Assembly: GCA_028554645.1 (NCBI GenBank)
Contig: JAQOOI010000045.1
Span: 1-64,000, forward strand
DNA from: Omphalotus guepiniiformis
Taxonomy: Eukaryota; Basidiomycota; Agaricomycetes; Agaricales; Omphalotaceae
DNA: 64,000 bases
Direction of reading: 5' to 3'
A program made the translations under genes and the position numbers. The notes beneath the pieces were generated by a model that made no database searches, was not told the DNA's origin, and saw only the letters and a list, made by a program, of their open reading frames with translations. Below, piece by piece: positions 42,501 through 54,346 of this stretch. Position 1 is the stretch's first letter, and every line of letters begins with the position of its first letter.

Positions 42501-44762
42501 ATGATACCGCGGTTGGGGAAGCCTTGGAGGCCTCTCTCAGCGAGATTTCTCGCGACAGTAGTCGGAAATAGACCTCATGTCCCTCAAACAGTAATCGAAA
42601 AGGTCGTACAAAAATACGCAGTCGGTCTTGTAGATGGAAAGGTCGTCAAAGCAGGCGACTATGTTATGATACGACCAGAGCATGTCATGACGCACGATAA
42701 TACTGGTCCAGTCATTAGCAAGTCTGTATTTTCTCTCAGTTCGTTTCAAAGGGACTCAACGAATATCTCGTTCTATAGATTCAAGTCAATTGGAGCTACA
42801 AAAATTCACAATCCGTCTCAGCCAGTCTTCACTCTGGATCATGACGTGCAGAACAAATCTTCCAAGAATCTCGCAAAGTATGCTTCCATTGAAGCCTTTG
42901 CACGTCGGAACAATATCGATTTTTATCCTGCAGGGAGAGGTATCGGTCACCAGGTTCTCGTTGAAGAAGGATATGCCTTTCCTCATACTCTTACTGTCGC
43001 CAGCGACAGTCACAGTAACATGTACGGAGGTGTCGGTTGTGTTGGTACACCTATCGTTCGGACAGACGCCGCAGCGCTTTGGGCTACAGGGAAAACATGG
43101 TGGCAGGTACCACGGATGATCAAGGTCGAGCTAAAAGGAAAGCTCGCTCCTGGAGTTACCGGAAAGGATGTCATTGTCGCCCTCTGTGGATCATTCAACC
43201 GTGACGAGGTGCTTAACGCAGCAATTGAATTCACTGGAGAAGGAATCGCTTCATTACCTGTAGACGACCGTCTTACAATCGCAAATATGACCACCGAATG
43301 GGGAGCACTTGCCGGTGTGTTCCCAGTCGACGACACTTTGTTCGAATGGTACGACAACGTACTCAAGAAACTCGAATTCCGTACATTTGCATCCTCGTCG
43401 TCTATCCCACCACCTCCAGAGCACCCCCGTATAAATCGACGCCGTCTCGAAGCTCTACGGACATCGAACTTGACATCTGACCCCGACGCCGAATACGCCT
43501 CACATCTCATCTTTGACCTCTCCAGTCTCGTACCCCACATCTCCGGCCCTAACAGCGTCAAAATCTCAAACCCTCTCCCAGTCCTAGAGCAGCAAAACAT
43601 CGCGATCCAAAAAGCCTACCTCGTCAGCTGCACAAACTCACGCGTATCCGATCTCGCAGCCGCAGCCGCCGTGCTTAAAGGCCACAAAGTGTCCCCCAAC
43701 GTCGAGTTCTACGTCGCAGCAGCGAGCTCTGCCGTGCAGCAGGAATCAGAGCGTTTAGGCGATTGGGAAACTCTCGTTCTTGCAGGAGCTAAAGTACTAC
43801 CTGCCGGGTGTGGCCCGTGTATTGGATTGGGTACAGGACTGCTTGAAGAGGGTCAGACAGGTATAAGCGCAACCAACCGTAACTACAAAGGACGGATGGG
43901 ACATCCTAAAGCCTTGGCTTATCTCGCTAGTCCTGCCGTCGTAGCCGCGAGTGCAATCAAAGGCTACATCTGCGGTCCAGCATCCCTTGACCCAGCCCTC
44001 CTGCCAAAAACCATCAACCCAATCTTCACCGTATCAACCGACGATGCGACCTCATCCTCCAAACCTTCCCTCTCATCCACGCAGCCCGATCCACTTCTCC
44101 CTGGATTCCCAGCGACATTCAGCGGTAGCTTATTGTTCGTCCCACAAGACAACGTGAGTACCGACGCGATCTACCCCGGTAAATACACCTACCAGGACGA
44201 CATGACGCTCGAGCAACAGGCAGAGGTCGTAATGGAGAACTACGACCCGAGTTTCGCACCTCTCGTTTCGAGACTCAACAGTTCTTCCTCCTCACCACCA
44301 CCAACGGAAACGACAAGCACAGGGTTGACTAAACGAGGGGTCGTGCTCGTTTCTGGATACAATTTTGGTACGGGTTCATCACGGGAACAAGCTGCTACAG
44401 CGCTCAAATCCGCTGGTGTACCTGTTGTCGTCGCTGGTTCGTTTGGGGATATATTTAAACGAAACGCGATCAACAATGGGTTGGTGTGTCTCGAGTGTCC
44501 TGAGCTCGTGAAGGACCTTACGGAGATGTACGCCAAGGATGGTCAGAGGGGCGCTGGGGCCAAAGACGGGAGTTTAACTGTGAACGACTCGCTGTCGATT
44601 GATGTAAGGATGGCAGACGGGAAAATGGTTGTCAGTCATTTACTCAATCAAGTTGGACAGAGGACGTATGATTTTAGGTCTGTGGGTGCTAGCGTGCAGG
44701 AGTTGTGGCTATGTGGAGGTCTCGAAGGTTTCATATTGAAGGAAATTCGTGGATCAGCGTAG
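42501..44762 (+). CDS. LYS4: Homoaconitase (alpha-aminoadipate lysine pathway), 734 aa after splicing
   Basis: Converts homocitrate via homoaconitate to homoisocitrate in mitochondria; a [4Fe-4S] dehydratase. The start MIPRLGKPWRPLSARFLATVV looks like a presequence. Domains 1-3 follow, with TLDHDVQNKSSKN, DSHSNMYGGVG, the cluster ligands VSCTNSR and PAGCGPCIGLG, and the swivel domain with YNFGTGSSREQAA and FGDIFKRNAINNGL. An intron at 42722-42778 (57 nt, GT-AG, no in-frame stop) interrupts GPVISKFKSIGATKI. If unspliced it only adds 19 residues. It diverges from ILV5. Confidence 0.92.
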   Translation: MIPRLGKPWRPLSARFLATVVGNRPHVPQTVIEKVVQKYAVGLVDGKVVKAGDYVMIRPEHVMTHDNTGPVISKSVFSLSSFQRDSTNISFYRFKSIGATKIHNPSQPVFTLDHDVQNKSSKNLAKYASIEAFARRNNIDFYPAGRGIGHQVLVEEGYAFPHTLTVASDSHSNMYGGVGCVGTPIVRTDAAALWATGKTWWQVPRMIKVELKGKLAPGVTGKDVIVALCGSFNRDEVLNAAIEFTGEGIASLPVDDRLTIANMTTEWGALAGVFPVDDTLFEWYDNVLKKLEFRTFASSSSIPPPPEHPRINRRRLEALRTSNLTSDPDAEYASHLIFDLSSLVPHISGPNSVKISNPLPVLEQQNIAIQKAYLVSCTNSRVSDLAAAAAVLKGHKVSPNVEFYVAAASSAVQQESERLGDWETLVLAGAKVLPAGCGPCIGLGTGLLEEGQTGISATNRNYKGRMGHPKALAYLASPAVVAASAIKGYICGPASLDPALLPKTINPIFTVSTDDATSSSKPSLSSTQPDPLLPGFPATFSGSLLFVPQDNVSTDAIYPGKYTYQDDMTLEQQAEVVMENYDPSFAPLVSRLNSSSSSPPPTETTSTGLTKRGVVLVSGYNFGTGSSREQAATALKSAGVPVVVAGSFGDIFKRNAINNGLVCLECPELVKDLTEMYAKDGQRGAGAKDGSLTVNDSLSIDVRMADGKMVVSHLLNQVGQRTYDFRSVGASVQELWLCGGLEGFILKEIRGSA

Positions 44763-44916
44763 TCGACAGAGTGTAATGCGAAAAAAAGTACATCAAGAAT
44801 TGAAAGTAATCAAAGCTTCAGCAGTACCTAGTGATACATGATGAGTGGGAAGTAATTGTCCATGGTTGAACCCTCGATGGATGAAATTTTCTGTCCAAGA
44901 AGCCGGGAGGGACCCT

Positions 44917-46909
44917 TCAAAGATGAGGACTCCAAACACTCCTATCAACTTCCTTCGCATCACCCTCAACGCGAAGCTCAGGGTCTGAATCCGAAGCGAA
45001 CTTTTCACTCAAAACAGCCAACTTGGACCGATACTCATCTATGCCGATGTACGCCCCACACATGCGTCGTCTACCCGTAAACGCTGAACGGCCATGTAAA
45101 ACGCGGTGATTATTTATGACTAAATCGATCATAAGCCAGTCGTTCGCATGAAAAACAATGAATGAAAGAGACTACGCACCGACTACAGTACCAGGTGTAA
45201 GCTGCACCCAAAACTCCGAGTCAGGACTGGTGAGGAAACTATTCCACGTTCGTATAGCATGATACCTATACAAACCACAAACCATTTCAGTCATTCCAAA
45301 AATGAACCAAGTGACGAACATCCACACCATTCCTCCACCATATGTCCCTCTAAATGCCTCATCACGCTCCTATCATCGTTATTCCACCTTACCTGAATCA
45401 ACTCATTCGTGACGGGGTCGCTTCTAAGGACGGGATACCCCGTCTCAGGGGAAGGTCTATACAGTGAACCCGGTTCGCCAGCAGCATGCGCGGGAACGGC
45501 AACACGAGTGAGAATTGAGTAGACCTCAGGGTGTAGTTCTTTTAGAATAGACGCTACGTAGAACCCGTCTACCAAGAGGGTGGAACCGCCAGAACCATCC
45601 GTGTGGGAGAGTAAATGGAAGAGTTGTAGACCACTAGGATCAGTCTAGGGCACAAGTGAGTTGGGGGGGTGAGAGGAAGCGAAGCGGAAAGTCGGACCGA
45701 CGTACAAAGTAGGTATTATCGGTATGTGCAGCGAGAGCCATTGTCGTGTATGCTGTATCACCCTTTGACAGATCGGAAGTGAACTCCCAGAATTTTCCAT
45801 CTTGTGTGTGTGAGATTCGAAGTGAGAAAGTGTGCTTAATAGATTCGAGGGAAGGGTCAATTACATTGAGTTTCGCGAATGAAGCCTATTCGTTCCGAGA
45901 GTTTCTCAGTGGCTTCAGTTGTCGGAGGAACACCGGTAATGAATGAGAAACCAAATTGGTCCTGAGATGAAGTGTCAGTTTCAGCCTAGAACACAGAGAA
46001 TGAAACCCCCTACATACAATGTTCTTTAAACACTTGTACAACCCATGACCATCGTCCTGTATAACATCTTCATATTTTGCGGTAGGAGGGGATTGCTCCA
46101 GTTTAGAGCCCCACAAGATTTTTCTGATATTACAAACAGAATATATATTGAGGGAATATTGGCAAGTTCAAGTTTGAGGAGATAGTCACTCTGTAGAAGG
46201 GTCAGATTGTCGCAGTGGAGGGTCGTAAGAGTTTTGGCGTAGCCATGACCAAGGATACAAGGAGACATGAGGTGAATTGGATGGCCCTGGAGAAAGATAA
46301 GGAGCTTGGACGATAGATTAATGAAGTACAGGGCGTACATGTAACCTCTAGCCCCTCAAGTTTTGATTCCACGTGGATTGGTCGAATATCGGCAGGTATC
46401 TGATCAAGTATTAGTGTACATTTCGGCATGGAATTTCATGTAGTTGAATAGACCTCAAATGTATTGACAAGTCGCTGCTTTGTGACTGAATGAAAGCATT
46501 CCGAGCATCTACAGTGATCTCGGAGCCACATATGGTGACTACAACAGGCGAATGAGGACCAGGTCATTTGAATGAAAAGATACGCACAAACGTGACCAAG
46601 TACGGGTGTCCCAGCCTACAGCCACTCTCTTATCGTCCATACTTGAGATAGGCAAGTCATCTGTTGTTTCAGAAGGAGAAAAAGTAATTGTTGAAGGATG
46701 TTCTTGAGGAGGACTAGTAAATCTTGGGCGTAAAGCAGCAGCAGAAGCAGCAGCTCGAGAAAGCAATTGAGTTGAACGTTGAAAAGGTGTTGTTGCTGCC
46801 TTTGACTGAGAAAGAATGAGTAGCGTATATAATAAGTAAAATAAGACATAGCTACTGAAATAAAACGCCTCGATAACTGTCGTTTTGCAGCACTCCTCAG
46901 GCTGAGCAT
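44917..46909 (-). CDS. Trimethyllysine dioxygenase (carnitine biosynthesis), 2-oxoglutarate/Fe(II) enzyme
   Basis: A many-exon gene. The presequence-like start MLSLRSAAKRQLSRRFIS (exon 1 46909-46856) fits a mitochondrial enzyme. A zinc-binding N-terminal domain reads HHMWLRDHCRCSECFHSV. The TauD-type core follows: ILWGSKLEQSPPTAKYEDV, FIRETQYGKFWEFTS, the Fe ligands in LAAHTDNTYF (HxD), DGFYVASILKELHPE, RWNNDDRSVM, and the distal His in NNHRVLHGRSAF with the 2-oxoglutarate Arg in GRRRMCGAYIG. The zinc-domain wording (KQRLVNTFE) favours trimethyllysine dioxygenase over gamma-butyrobetaine dioxygenase, but I cannot exclude the latter. Stop TGA at 44917. Intron boundaries between 45650 and 46450 are approximate. 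Confidence 0.8.
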
Positions 46910-47828
46910 GGTGGGCGTACAGAGAAATAGTGAAAGAGCACGTGCGCTAATTTTGCCGCGGCATCCAGCCGGCATGCTCGGATACATCCGAAACCGTTCC
47001 GAACAAGGCGAGAAATTTTATTCAGGAGTTCTTGACAGGAGAACCGAGGTTTGATGGGGATCCTATTTAAATGGCGTTTCCAGTCCGCACAAAGAATTGG
47101 TAAGCTGATTCAGCAGATCGAGAAAAGCTATCTTCCAAAGCGCGTGTGAAGTACGATTTGAATCTCGGCAACATACCGCGGCGCAAAGCGGCGAAATGCC
47201 AGCCGGTCACAATTGAAAGTCACACCAATATTTCTTTTACTTTCTTTTATATACCTACCTTCCGAGGAATCTTGAACTTCGAAGTCGTAGAAGACAGGAT
47301 GTGCATTGCGCGTCAATCGATAGTGTCAATCTTTCAAGCCTCCTCCAGCGCTCCTCCGCCGCAAATAATTCCACACAAGTACGAGTTCAATCTAGTATAG
47401 CTGTAGCCTGTGCTTTATACTATACATCATAACCTGATAATGGACTGGAAATTTGGAACCAAATCACTAGGGGTAGAGAGCAGTACGCTCTTTCCACTAC
47501 GTTGGGGCTTATAGGTCACTCAGATGATCGGTAAGTATGGCCTGAATCAAACGGGAGGTTCTACTTACCGGTGATTCTTGCCTATAGCTTTACTTGTCAA
47601 GTATAGATCGAATTTACACTTTTCTAGACCCAGCATTACCTTGAATACTTTCAATCAAAAGGACAAATCGGACCATAAGCTACACCGGTGACTTTGGCCA
47701 TACATACAAGGAAATTTGAAGGCGAAGTAAGGCTTAGAGGCGGTCTTTCCTTTCAGGTATTAAAACAAACCTATGGTACGGCAATAGAAACTTTCCTTCT
47801 AATTCCGTTGTCGTCTGTCTTTTACTAC
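46910..47828. other. Intergenic stretch before the MULE gene
   Basis: No gene is supported. It is the shared 5' region of the dioxygenase (minus) and MULE (plus). The left terminal inverted repeat of the MULE should lie here, but I could not match it by eye to any sequence right of the transposase. Confidence 0.4.
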
Positions 47829-50800
47829 ATGTTGGGTTCTCCTACCCCTCAAGGTTCGTGGATTGCAAGGGGCCAGAGCTTACCGGCATTAGTACCTCCT
47901 CCAAACCGGACACGGAAGACAAAAAGCCTTCCGATTGCAGAGGTAAGAACTTCCGATGCTTGAGGAGTCTCAGAACTTATTTCTATACTTTAATTAAAGG
48001 ACGATGAGTTGAATATCCCAACAATAGGAGAAACAGGATGGGTTCAAGCAGGAAAGTCTCTCCCAGCTACGCCAAGTTACGCTCAGTCAAAGGTAATATT
48101 TAGCACTGTGTCGTAGTCAGAAGCATGCAAAAATCTCATTGCCCGTTTCAAGATTGGCTTAAGATACTTACAGTTAACAAAAACTCAGCGCTCTGAAATC
48201 GAACAATATTACGCTTCCGAACAGTGTAAACTGTACTTATTTGAGGATAGTAAAGAGGAACAGGAGAGTGCTCGCACAAAACTCCTTGATATTGGGTTAG
48301 ATGCAGAGTCCCAGCAGGCGTTGGAAAGTCGCTGGACTATTCAGTGGTCTACAGCTTGGAATACTAAAAGATCAGGCTGCAAGCGGACCCTATACCAATG
48401 GTGAGGCGGGCTATCAGATTATACAGCTATAGTTCAGATTAATGAAACAACTCTACCCTAAGCTCTTGTGGATACTCTGTTAACTCTAGGCAAGAGCGGG
48501 AGTTGCAGACCAGACGGGCTCAGGAACGAGATTCTGAAGGAAAAGAGTGGGAGCGCCGGGTGCCCTACCCATTCACAGGTTGTTTAGCCCACATCGAGGT
48601 GACAGAGGATCTCAATAGCGGAGCTGTCTTCAAAATATACGGAATTTCAGCTCATAATCTGGATTGCCAGACTGCCGTTTTAGAACGTCTCCCGCCCATA
48701 CCTCTGCATGAACATGTGTACGAAGTGGCTCTTACCCAACTTGAAAATGGAGCCAGGTAATTATCCTATATCTTGATTCTGAAACAGCCCTAATAGCTGT
48801 TTTTTTACTAGCCTAAGCGCAATTCAAGACCGAAATCAAAGAATGATGCTACAAAAACAGTACCGAGACATGTCAAACTACAATACTCGAACCGCAAACA
48901 TTCGTTATGTATTTCTTTCTTCTGACAGCCCCACACTTTACTCCAAGTTCAGCCGAAAGCTGGGTATTGATGTCCGCAAAGCACCTCAGTACAATCTTGA
49001 TGATTGGCTCAATCCCGCTACCGCTAGTTTCAAACCGAACATTCAGGAAGCTATATTTCACTATTCAGCCCGTGCAGAGGCTGGAGAACGATTGGAAGTT
49101 TGTATATCAACTCCGGAAATGAACAAGACCGCTTGGAAGTACGCTCACCGTTCTCAATTAGTCCTGGATGGCACTTTTGGAGTTTGTAGCACTCGGATGC
49201 TACTCTTCATTGCTCTAGCAGTCACTGCTGAAGGTAAAGGCCTTCCAATAGCCTTGTTTCTCTTCTCTGCACCCTCGGGAAGCAAAGCCACTCATGCTGG
49301 ATACAACACCGACATTCTCCAAAAGCTGCTCCGGCTTTGGAAAACTAGACTTGACAACACCGCCAGAGAACTCGCTATCGATAAAGCAGGCAATGACCTA
49401 GGGCCGCAGTACTTTTCCCCCTTCTCAGCCATCACGGACACCGACACTAAAGAACGCGGTGCTCTCCTGCAGGTCTGGCCTGGTATTATCCTTCTCATAT
49501 GCAAATTCCATTTGCGACAGTCCTGGGGAAATCATCGTAAAAAAGCCATAGGTCAAGGAGATCTCTCGAAGCCCAATTTCTGGAAGAATCATGTCCGTGA
49601 TCAGTTGCGAGGATTAGAAGTTCTGTATGTGTTAGCTCGTCTCTTAGCTTTTCCTGGGGCTGACTTGTATCTAGGCTAATCAATTCTGTGGAGCACACCG
49701 TAGCAGAAGCTCTTGTTCAGGAAAAGCGTAGCTACTTCGCTATGATAGGTAGTGGAAGCACCGAAGCCTTCCAGGCTGCTAAGGCTGGCAACAATCACCT
49801 CGACTATCTTAGCAAGAACTGGCTGCCTGTGAATATGTGGAGGAGCTGGTCAGAATTTGGCCGTGTAGCTGCAGCTGCAGCTATCGGAATTCCTGTGTCT
49901 GGTATCATCCCTACTACTAACCATCTGGAATCTTTCAACGGTATTCTCAAGCGGAAGCACTTAGCACGCTGGCTGCATTCTGGACATCGTCTTCGATTCG
50001 ACGTTCTCATCCTTTTGCTTATAACCCAAATTCTTCCTGGCGTTTATAATCGTTATAACATTCAACTTCAGCACAGTCAATGGCTCTCTGAACGTTTTCG
50101 AGATCACGCTGGAGGGCAAAACCTGGTGGAGCTTCATAGGAAAGTGGTTTCAGACAAGCAGAGACAGGCTCAGGCAGCTCGAGCAATCTGTTGGTGGGCA
50201 CCGGATCAAACTCGAGATGAGAAAGCCAACACAATCGTCACGCTACAGCATATCATGGTACAACCAGGTTCAGACCCAGATCACTTTGCCGCCACCTGTT
50301 GGTCTTCGAAAACAAATACAGTCCACTACAACCTCTCCATGCATCGATCTGGACGAGCTGAGTGTAGCTGCCAGGATTTTCAGAGTCAAGGGGGTGCGTG
50401 TAAACACCTACGTGCCATGCGTATATACGTCGACAGCTGGATTTTGAGATGCCGGGCTGTACCGTTCTTGTATCCCCTTTCCCTGGATGAGGCTCGAGAA
50501 TTGATAACAGACACTGAGTCTGAAACTCTAAACACAACTTCCTCAGGTTCTTCCACCACGGTCGTTCCAACCTCGTCCTCTGCCACGCTGGTCAATTTCT
50601 CCGTTATTCAGGCTTTTGGCCAGGATCGTACTACCCTTGGCGCTGAGGACGATGCGGTAGTGGAGGAGGAAGATACCTCGTCTTCAGAAGGGGAGCTAGA
50701 AGAGGTGCCTAGCATCAGTAACGAAGGGCAATGGAGCGCTGTTCAAAGCCAAATTCAAGGTCGAATCCTTCATGATACCGCCCAATTACTTCCTCGCCTT

Positions 50801-51109
50801 CACGGACTGGATAACTTAATGGCTGATTTAAAGGTTTCGTTCGAACCGGGAAACGCTACCATTGAAGAGCTCGATTTGGTGCTCCGGGGTATAACCTCTC
50901 GTCTTTCAGAGCTCAAGCTTCAAACAGCAACCCAATCCCCCATTTCCCAACCTCATCCTGCTACTTCCAAACACACTCTCTCGTCTTTGCTGAACGCTGA
51001 ACTTGCGGGTACTTCATCCTCTGTTTTGAAACCCCCTTCAAGGAAACGGCTTCGAGCTCCATCTCCTGAGAAGAAACAGGCCCGGAAAAACTCTTACTCG
51101 ATCAGTTGA
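47829..51109 (+). CDS. Mutator-like (MULE) transposase with SWIM zinc finger, apparently intact (989 aa)
   Basis: Six exons (47829-47942, 48000-48092, 48153-48400, 48490-48756, 48812-49624, 49675-51109) join in frame with no stop. An N-terminal DNA-binding-like region (GCKRTLYQW, GCLAHIEVTEDL...ISAHNLDCQ, C/H-containing) is followed by the MULE catalytic core: YAHRSQLVLDGTFGVC (first Asp), GKGLPIALFLFS, LLICKFHLRQSWGNH (C-x2-H) and NHLESFNGILKRKHL (catalytic Glu). A SWIM finger ECSCQDFQSQGGACKHLRAM (CxC...CxH) comes next, then a Ser-rich acidic tail and a basic KR-rich end. All expected residues are present and the frame is open, so the gene could be active or domesticated. Confidence 0.85.
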
Positions 51110-51524
51110 ACAGAAGAAGGGCGCATTCCCGAGATTAGTGGAAGGATAAATAGCATTACAGGTAGAGATAGGGCTAAAACCAGTAGCTATACGCTTGTAC
51201 GGACCTTGAGGATATACAATACGGTTTCCACAGCGCGAAGCGAAACCGAAACCGAAGAAAATTGAGCTGGAAAACGAACCGAGAACCCTACAAACACCCT
51301 TTACAGCCCTCTCAACAGCTTCTTCCGGTCCCTCCTCAAGTTCCATCTCCATACACGCTTCCGTTTGATTCATCCTGTGTCCGGGCAAGATTCAAAGCAA
51401 GGCCTTATAAAGATTTACGATACAGCACGTCGAGTTTAGCTGATGTAGCCTTCTCTTGCAGATGATGGAGCTTGGGAAGAGGGATACGTGAGCTGGGTAC
51501 AACTAGAGAGGAAGCAAAACATAG
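51110..51524. other. Stretch between MULE gene and VPS11 fragment
   Basis: Nothing recognisable in either strand. The VPS11 reading frame fails to continue here, so the breakpoint of the fragment lies within this stretch. Confidence 0.4.
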
Positions 51525-52960
51525 CTCACATCTCCAGCATTACCTAGCACATACAATCCACCACAGGGCGTGCTAATGATTTCCCGGACGCCTAGGGTGA
51601 ATGTTCCGTTGTACGCAACTAATTTGTTTGCGGGGTCGAAGGCTGTCGCCTGAGCAAAAGTCGTTAGCCCCTCAGATTTCCTCGATAGTAAACGGCCCTG
51701 ACCTTTGTAATCTCCTTCGCTTCCGCATCTGCAGGCGTGCGCACAAAATTGCGCACAGTCGCAGAAGCTGCAGAGGCCGAAGGCATGAACGGAGGTGACT
51801 CGATGACAAGGTATATAGAATGTAAATGAATGGTAGATTTATGACCTTGAAAAACGATAGAATATCAGTAGGGACCCTGCGCAGTACAAGAAAGACAATC
51901 GTACCTTCGTATGCGAAAGCAGTTCCTCTGCCCTCAATATCACACATATATATAGCTTCATCGCGAGCAACAACCATCTCGCGAGAGAAAGTGCTGCTAT
52001 CGTAGCTGAACATCCCAGAGCAGCTCCAATCTCATCCACTACAGTAGCAGAAGCGCTACCAGACTCTCGCCCCGAAGCTTGGTACGCTAATACATGGTTC
52101 GTTGTCGCAACGAACCAAGTATAGATTTGGATACGTGGGACCCCCCGATGCAGTCGCTTCCCGAGAATGCTTCGAGTTTGGAGGGACATCAGACCGGTCA
52201 GCCATTGCATTCGAGGAAACAGGCTCGCGGAATCCAAGGCCAGTGATAGATTCAGTGGGAGGCTCATATATGGTGCGTGGTTTGGGGAGGGCAGTAAGAG
52301 ATCGAGGTGTCGATAAAGGAGGACGGTTCCATCATCAAGACCGATTGCTAGGCGAGAAAGTGTCGCGGAGAGATCAACGCTAGTAACCTATAATAAGATC
52401 AGTTCGATGAGCGATATAAGAACGGATAATAAGTTACCGGGTGTGGTCTGTTGCTCGGTTGTATCTTGGTTGAACGAAGGAGAAGAGATGCTGTTGTCCG
52501 CTTGTCTTTCTTGTCAAGGTCCCAAATTTTCAACAAAGGGGAGTGAACCGTGTCTTCTTCCTACAAGAGAAATTAACGAAAGATTTTACGAGGCAGTAAG
52601 ACGCCTTACCCCGAGAGCGACTAAGATGCCTTTCCGTTCAACCCTACGCGTAACCCTACCACGGGTATGTGCTACCCAACTGCTAACCGACTCAAAACCT
52701 TCGTCCAGCAGGTGAATAGAACCCAGAATATCAGCCACTAGCAGGCCCGCCGAGGAAGAGGTAATCGTCGAGATCTCCGGCACCGCCCGTCGTTACCGTT
52801 TTAGCGCCATCTATCGAGCCCCGAAGAACAGACGTGCCTTGAATATGTCGGGCGGACTACCAAGGTCGTGCACATCTTTCACAGGTACCACGCCAAAGAA
52901 CGAAAACTGACGCCACTATGGACCAAAAATAATGAGCTTCACCCCAATTCACGCGAGGAA
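51525..52960 (-). pseudogene. 5' fragment of a VPS11 (PEP5) gene
   Basis: Read downward, pieces match the N-terminal beta-propeller of VPS11 in order: FGVVPVKDVHDLGSPPDIF, SAGLLVADILGSIHLLDEGF, SVSSWVAHTRGRVTRRVER, DLSATLSRLAIGLDDGTVLL, TWFVATTNHVLAYQASGRES, MVVARDEAIYMCDIEGRGTA, SATVRNFVRTPADAEAKEIT, KLVAYNGTFTLGVREIISTP. Stops and frame changes occur near 52800, 52150-52260 and 52050. After CGGLYVLGN (about 51540) the gene ends, leaving out the remaining two thirds (clathrin-repeat region and RING). VPS11 is a core HOPS/CORVET subunit, so an intact copy is expected elsewhere. This looks like a duplicated fragment. Confidence 0.7.
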
Positions 52961-53128
52961 ATGAGAAAAGATGAGTTGTTCCCAAGAACCTACGTTAAAT
53001 TTTTTGAGAACGGGCGTCAGCATCCGCAGACTGAGGTTCGTATTGATCAAACTCTGTCACATAGGGTGCCATAGCAGCAGCAATGACTCCTGAGCTCGAA
53101 CGTCGAACCTTTTGCGACGGAGCGCTCC

Positions 53129-53660
53129 TCATTCGTCAGAGCTAGCTCGAGCAGACGGCGCGGTCGCGGATTGCTTCAGCTTTTGGATAGGCTTGGGCAC
53201 CATGCTGGTGAAGGCCATGCTTCCACAGATAGTGCGTTGAGGCCTCCCTTGCGACCAATCACGGTACCTCATGTACGGTTCGTAGAATTTGATGGCGAAG
53301 AAGAACGTCGAACCGGGGGGGTAGGGTGTTAAAGACGACGAAGACGACGAAGGGGAAGAGGATTTCTGGGCGGTTGCCTCCTCATCCATCGAAGTTGATT
53401 TTGGAGAGCTTACCGTCGTACGCACGACGAACCCTTCTGCTGCTTGACCTTCCCCAACTTGTTCTTTGCCTATACGTTCGGCGAATTCTTTAACATCCTC
53501 AATCGAATTGAGCCTCTTTGATTTCGTTTTTAGGAACCCCCGCTCGTCCGCGAAGGCAACAACTACTTCGTGTGAGGGTGTGGAAGGCTTTGAAGACCAG
53601 TTCGGGAGGACGCGTTCTTTGAGTTCGAATTTTAGAATTAAAACGCAACAAAGGTTCGGC
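53129..53660 (-). pseudogene. Fragment of a fungal tRNA ligase (TRL1) ligase domain
   Basis: The segment VVVAFADERGFLKTKSKRLN, VKEFAERIGKEQ, AAEGFVVRTTVSS, YPPGSTFFFAIKFYEPYMRY, RDW corresponds to the adenylyltransferase part of fungal Trl1 (its GFVVRT and PYxPGxxFFFKVKFDEPYMMYRDW blocks). The active-site lysine region before it and the kinase and phosphodiesterase domains after it are absent. The frame ends in a non-conserved tail. It lies on the same strand as the VPS11 fragment, 170 bp upstream of it, although the two genes are unrelated. Confidence 0.65.
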
Positions 53661-53854
53661 GCGTTCCCAAAGGCGTTAACCAATAAACAATGAGAAGGAA
53701 GAGAACAAAAGGAACGCGGTTGTGGCTGAACGCGTGACCGTGTTCGAGTTCGGATAAATTGGTTTGTTGATTTCCGATTCTTCCGCCCTTCCTCTCTCTC
53801 ATTCCTTGACAACCAGGTGGGCACCCTTTCTTTGAGTCAGAGGTTCGTAGGGCC

Positions 53855-53985
53855 CCTCAGGTAGCGGATTCGACCCCCGTTGGATCTAACTGCGGGTGCT
53901 TGCATACCTCTGGCTCACTGGAGCCGTTCTTGTCGTTCGGAGCGCCTCAGGCAGCGGATTCGACCCCCGTTGGATCTAACTGAGG
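53855..53985. repeat. Direct repeat pair with tRNA T-arm-like hairpin
   Basis: CCTCAGGTAGCGGATTCGAC... (53855-53892) and CCTCAGGCAGCGGATTCGAC... (53945-53982) are 38-bp copies 90 bp apart with two differences. In the second copy GCCTCAG (53944-53950) can pair with CTGAGGC (53980-53986) around a 29-nt loop. On the minus strand the loop contains GGGGGTCGAATCC, resembling a tRNA T-arm/B-box. No complete tRNA can be drawn. Confidence 0.55.
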
Positions 53986-54346
53986 CACCCGGATACAGAG
54001 CTTCTCCCACTGCTTTGTCCTCTCTTTGAGTGAACCTACCGCTAATTCGTTTGGGTTTAGATATTGGGCTGAATGGGCTACTACTTACGGTCGGTACGTG
54101 CTGGGCGGCTATGGCCTCGAACGAAGCCTAATCCTTCGATTCCTACAGAGCAAACGCGTATCCTCTGACCCCGCGGCAGCGCTGCCCCGGCCTGGAACCT
54201 CTGCTGGTGAAGCTTTAGCCAGGGAGGAACGACTGGACCCGGTTTCTCCCCTCTTTCTTCCCTCGTCTTTCGACTTTTTGGCACAGGTATCTGCAGCTTT
54301 GGAGGAGGCACCCTCTCTGACTGTGGAAGAAGACTTGGGAGCTGGA

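Noticed and set aside
51525..52960. VPS11 segment as a functional short gene with many introns
   Set aside because: In-frame stops and frame changes cannot all be removed by plausible introns, and the conserved C-terminal two thirds are missing.
53944..53986. A tRNA gene at the direct repeat
   Set aside because: Only a T-arm-like stretch and a 7-bp stem can be formed; D-arm, anticodon arm and proper length are absent.
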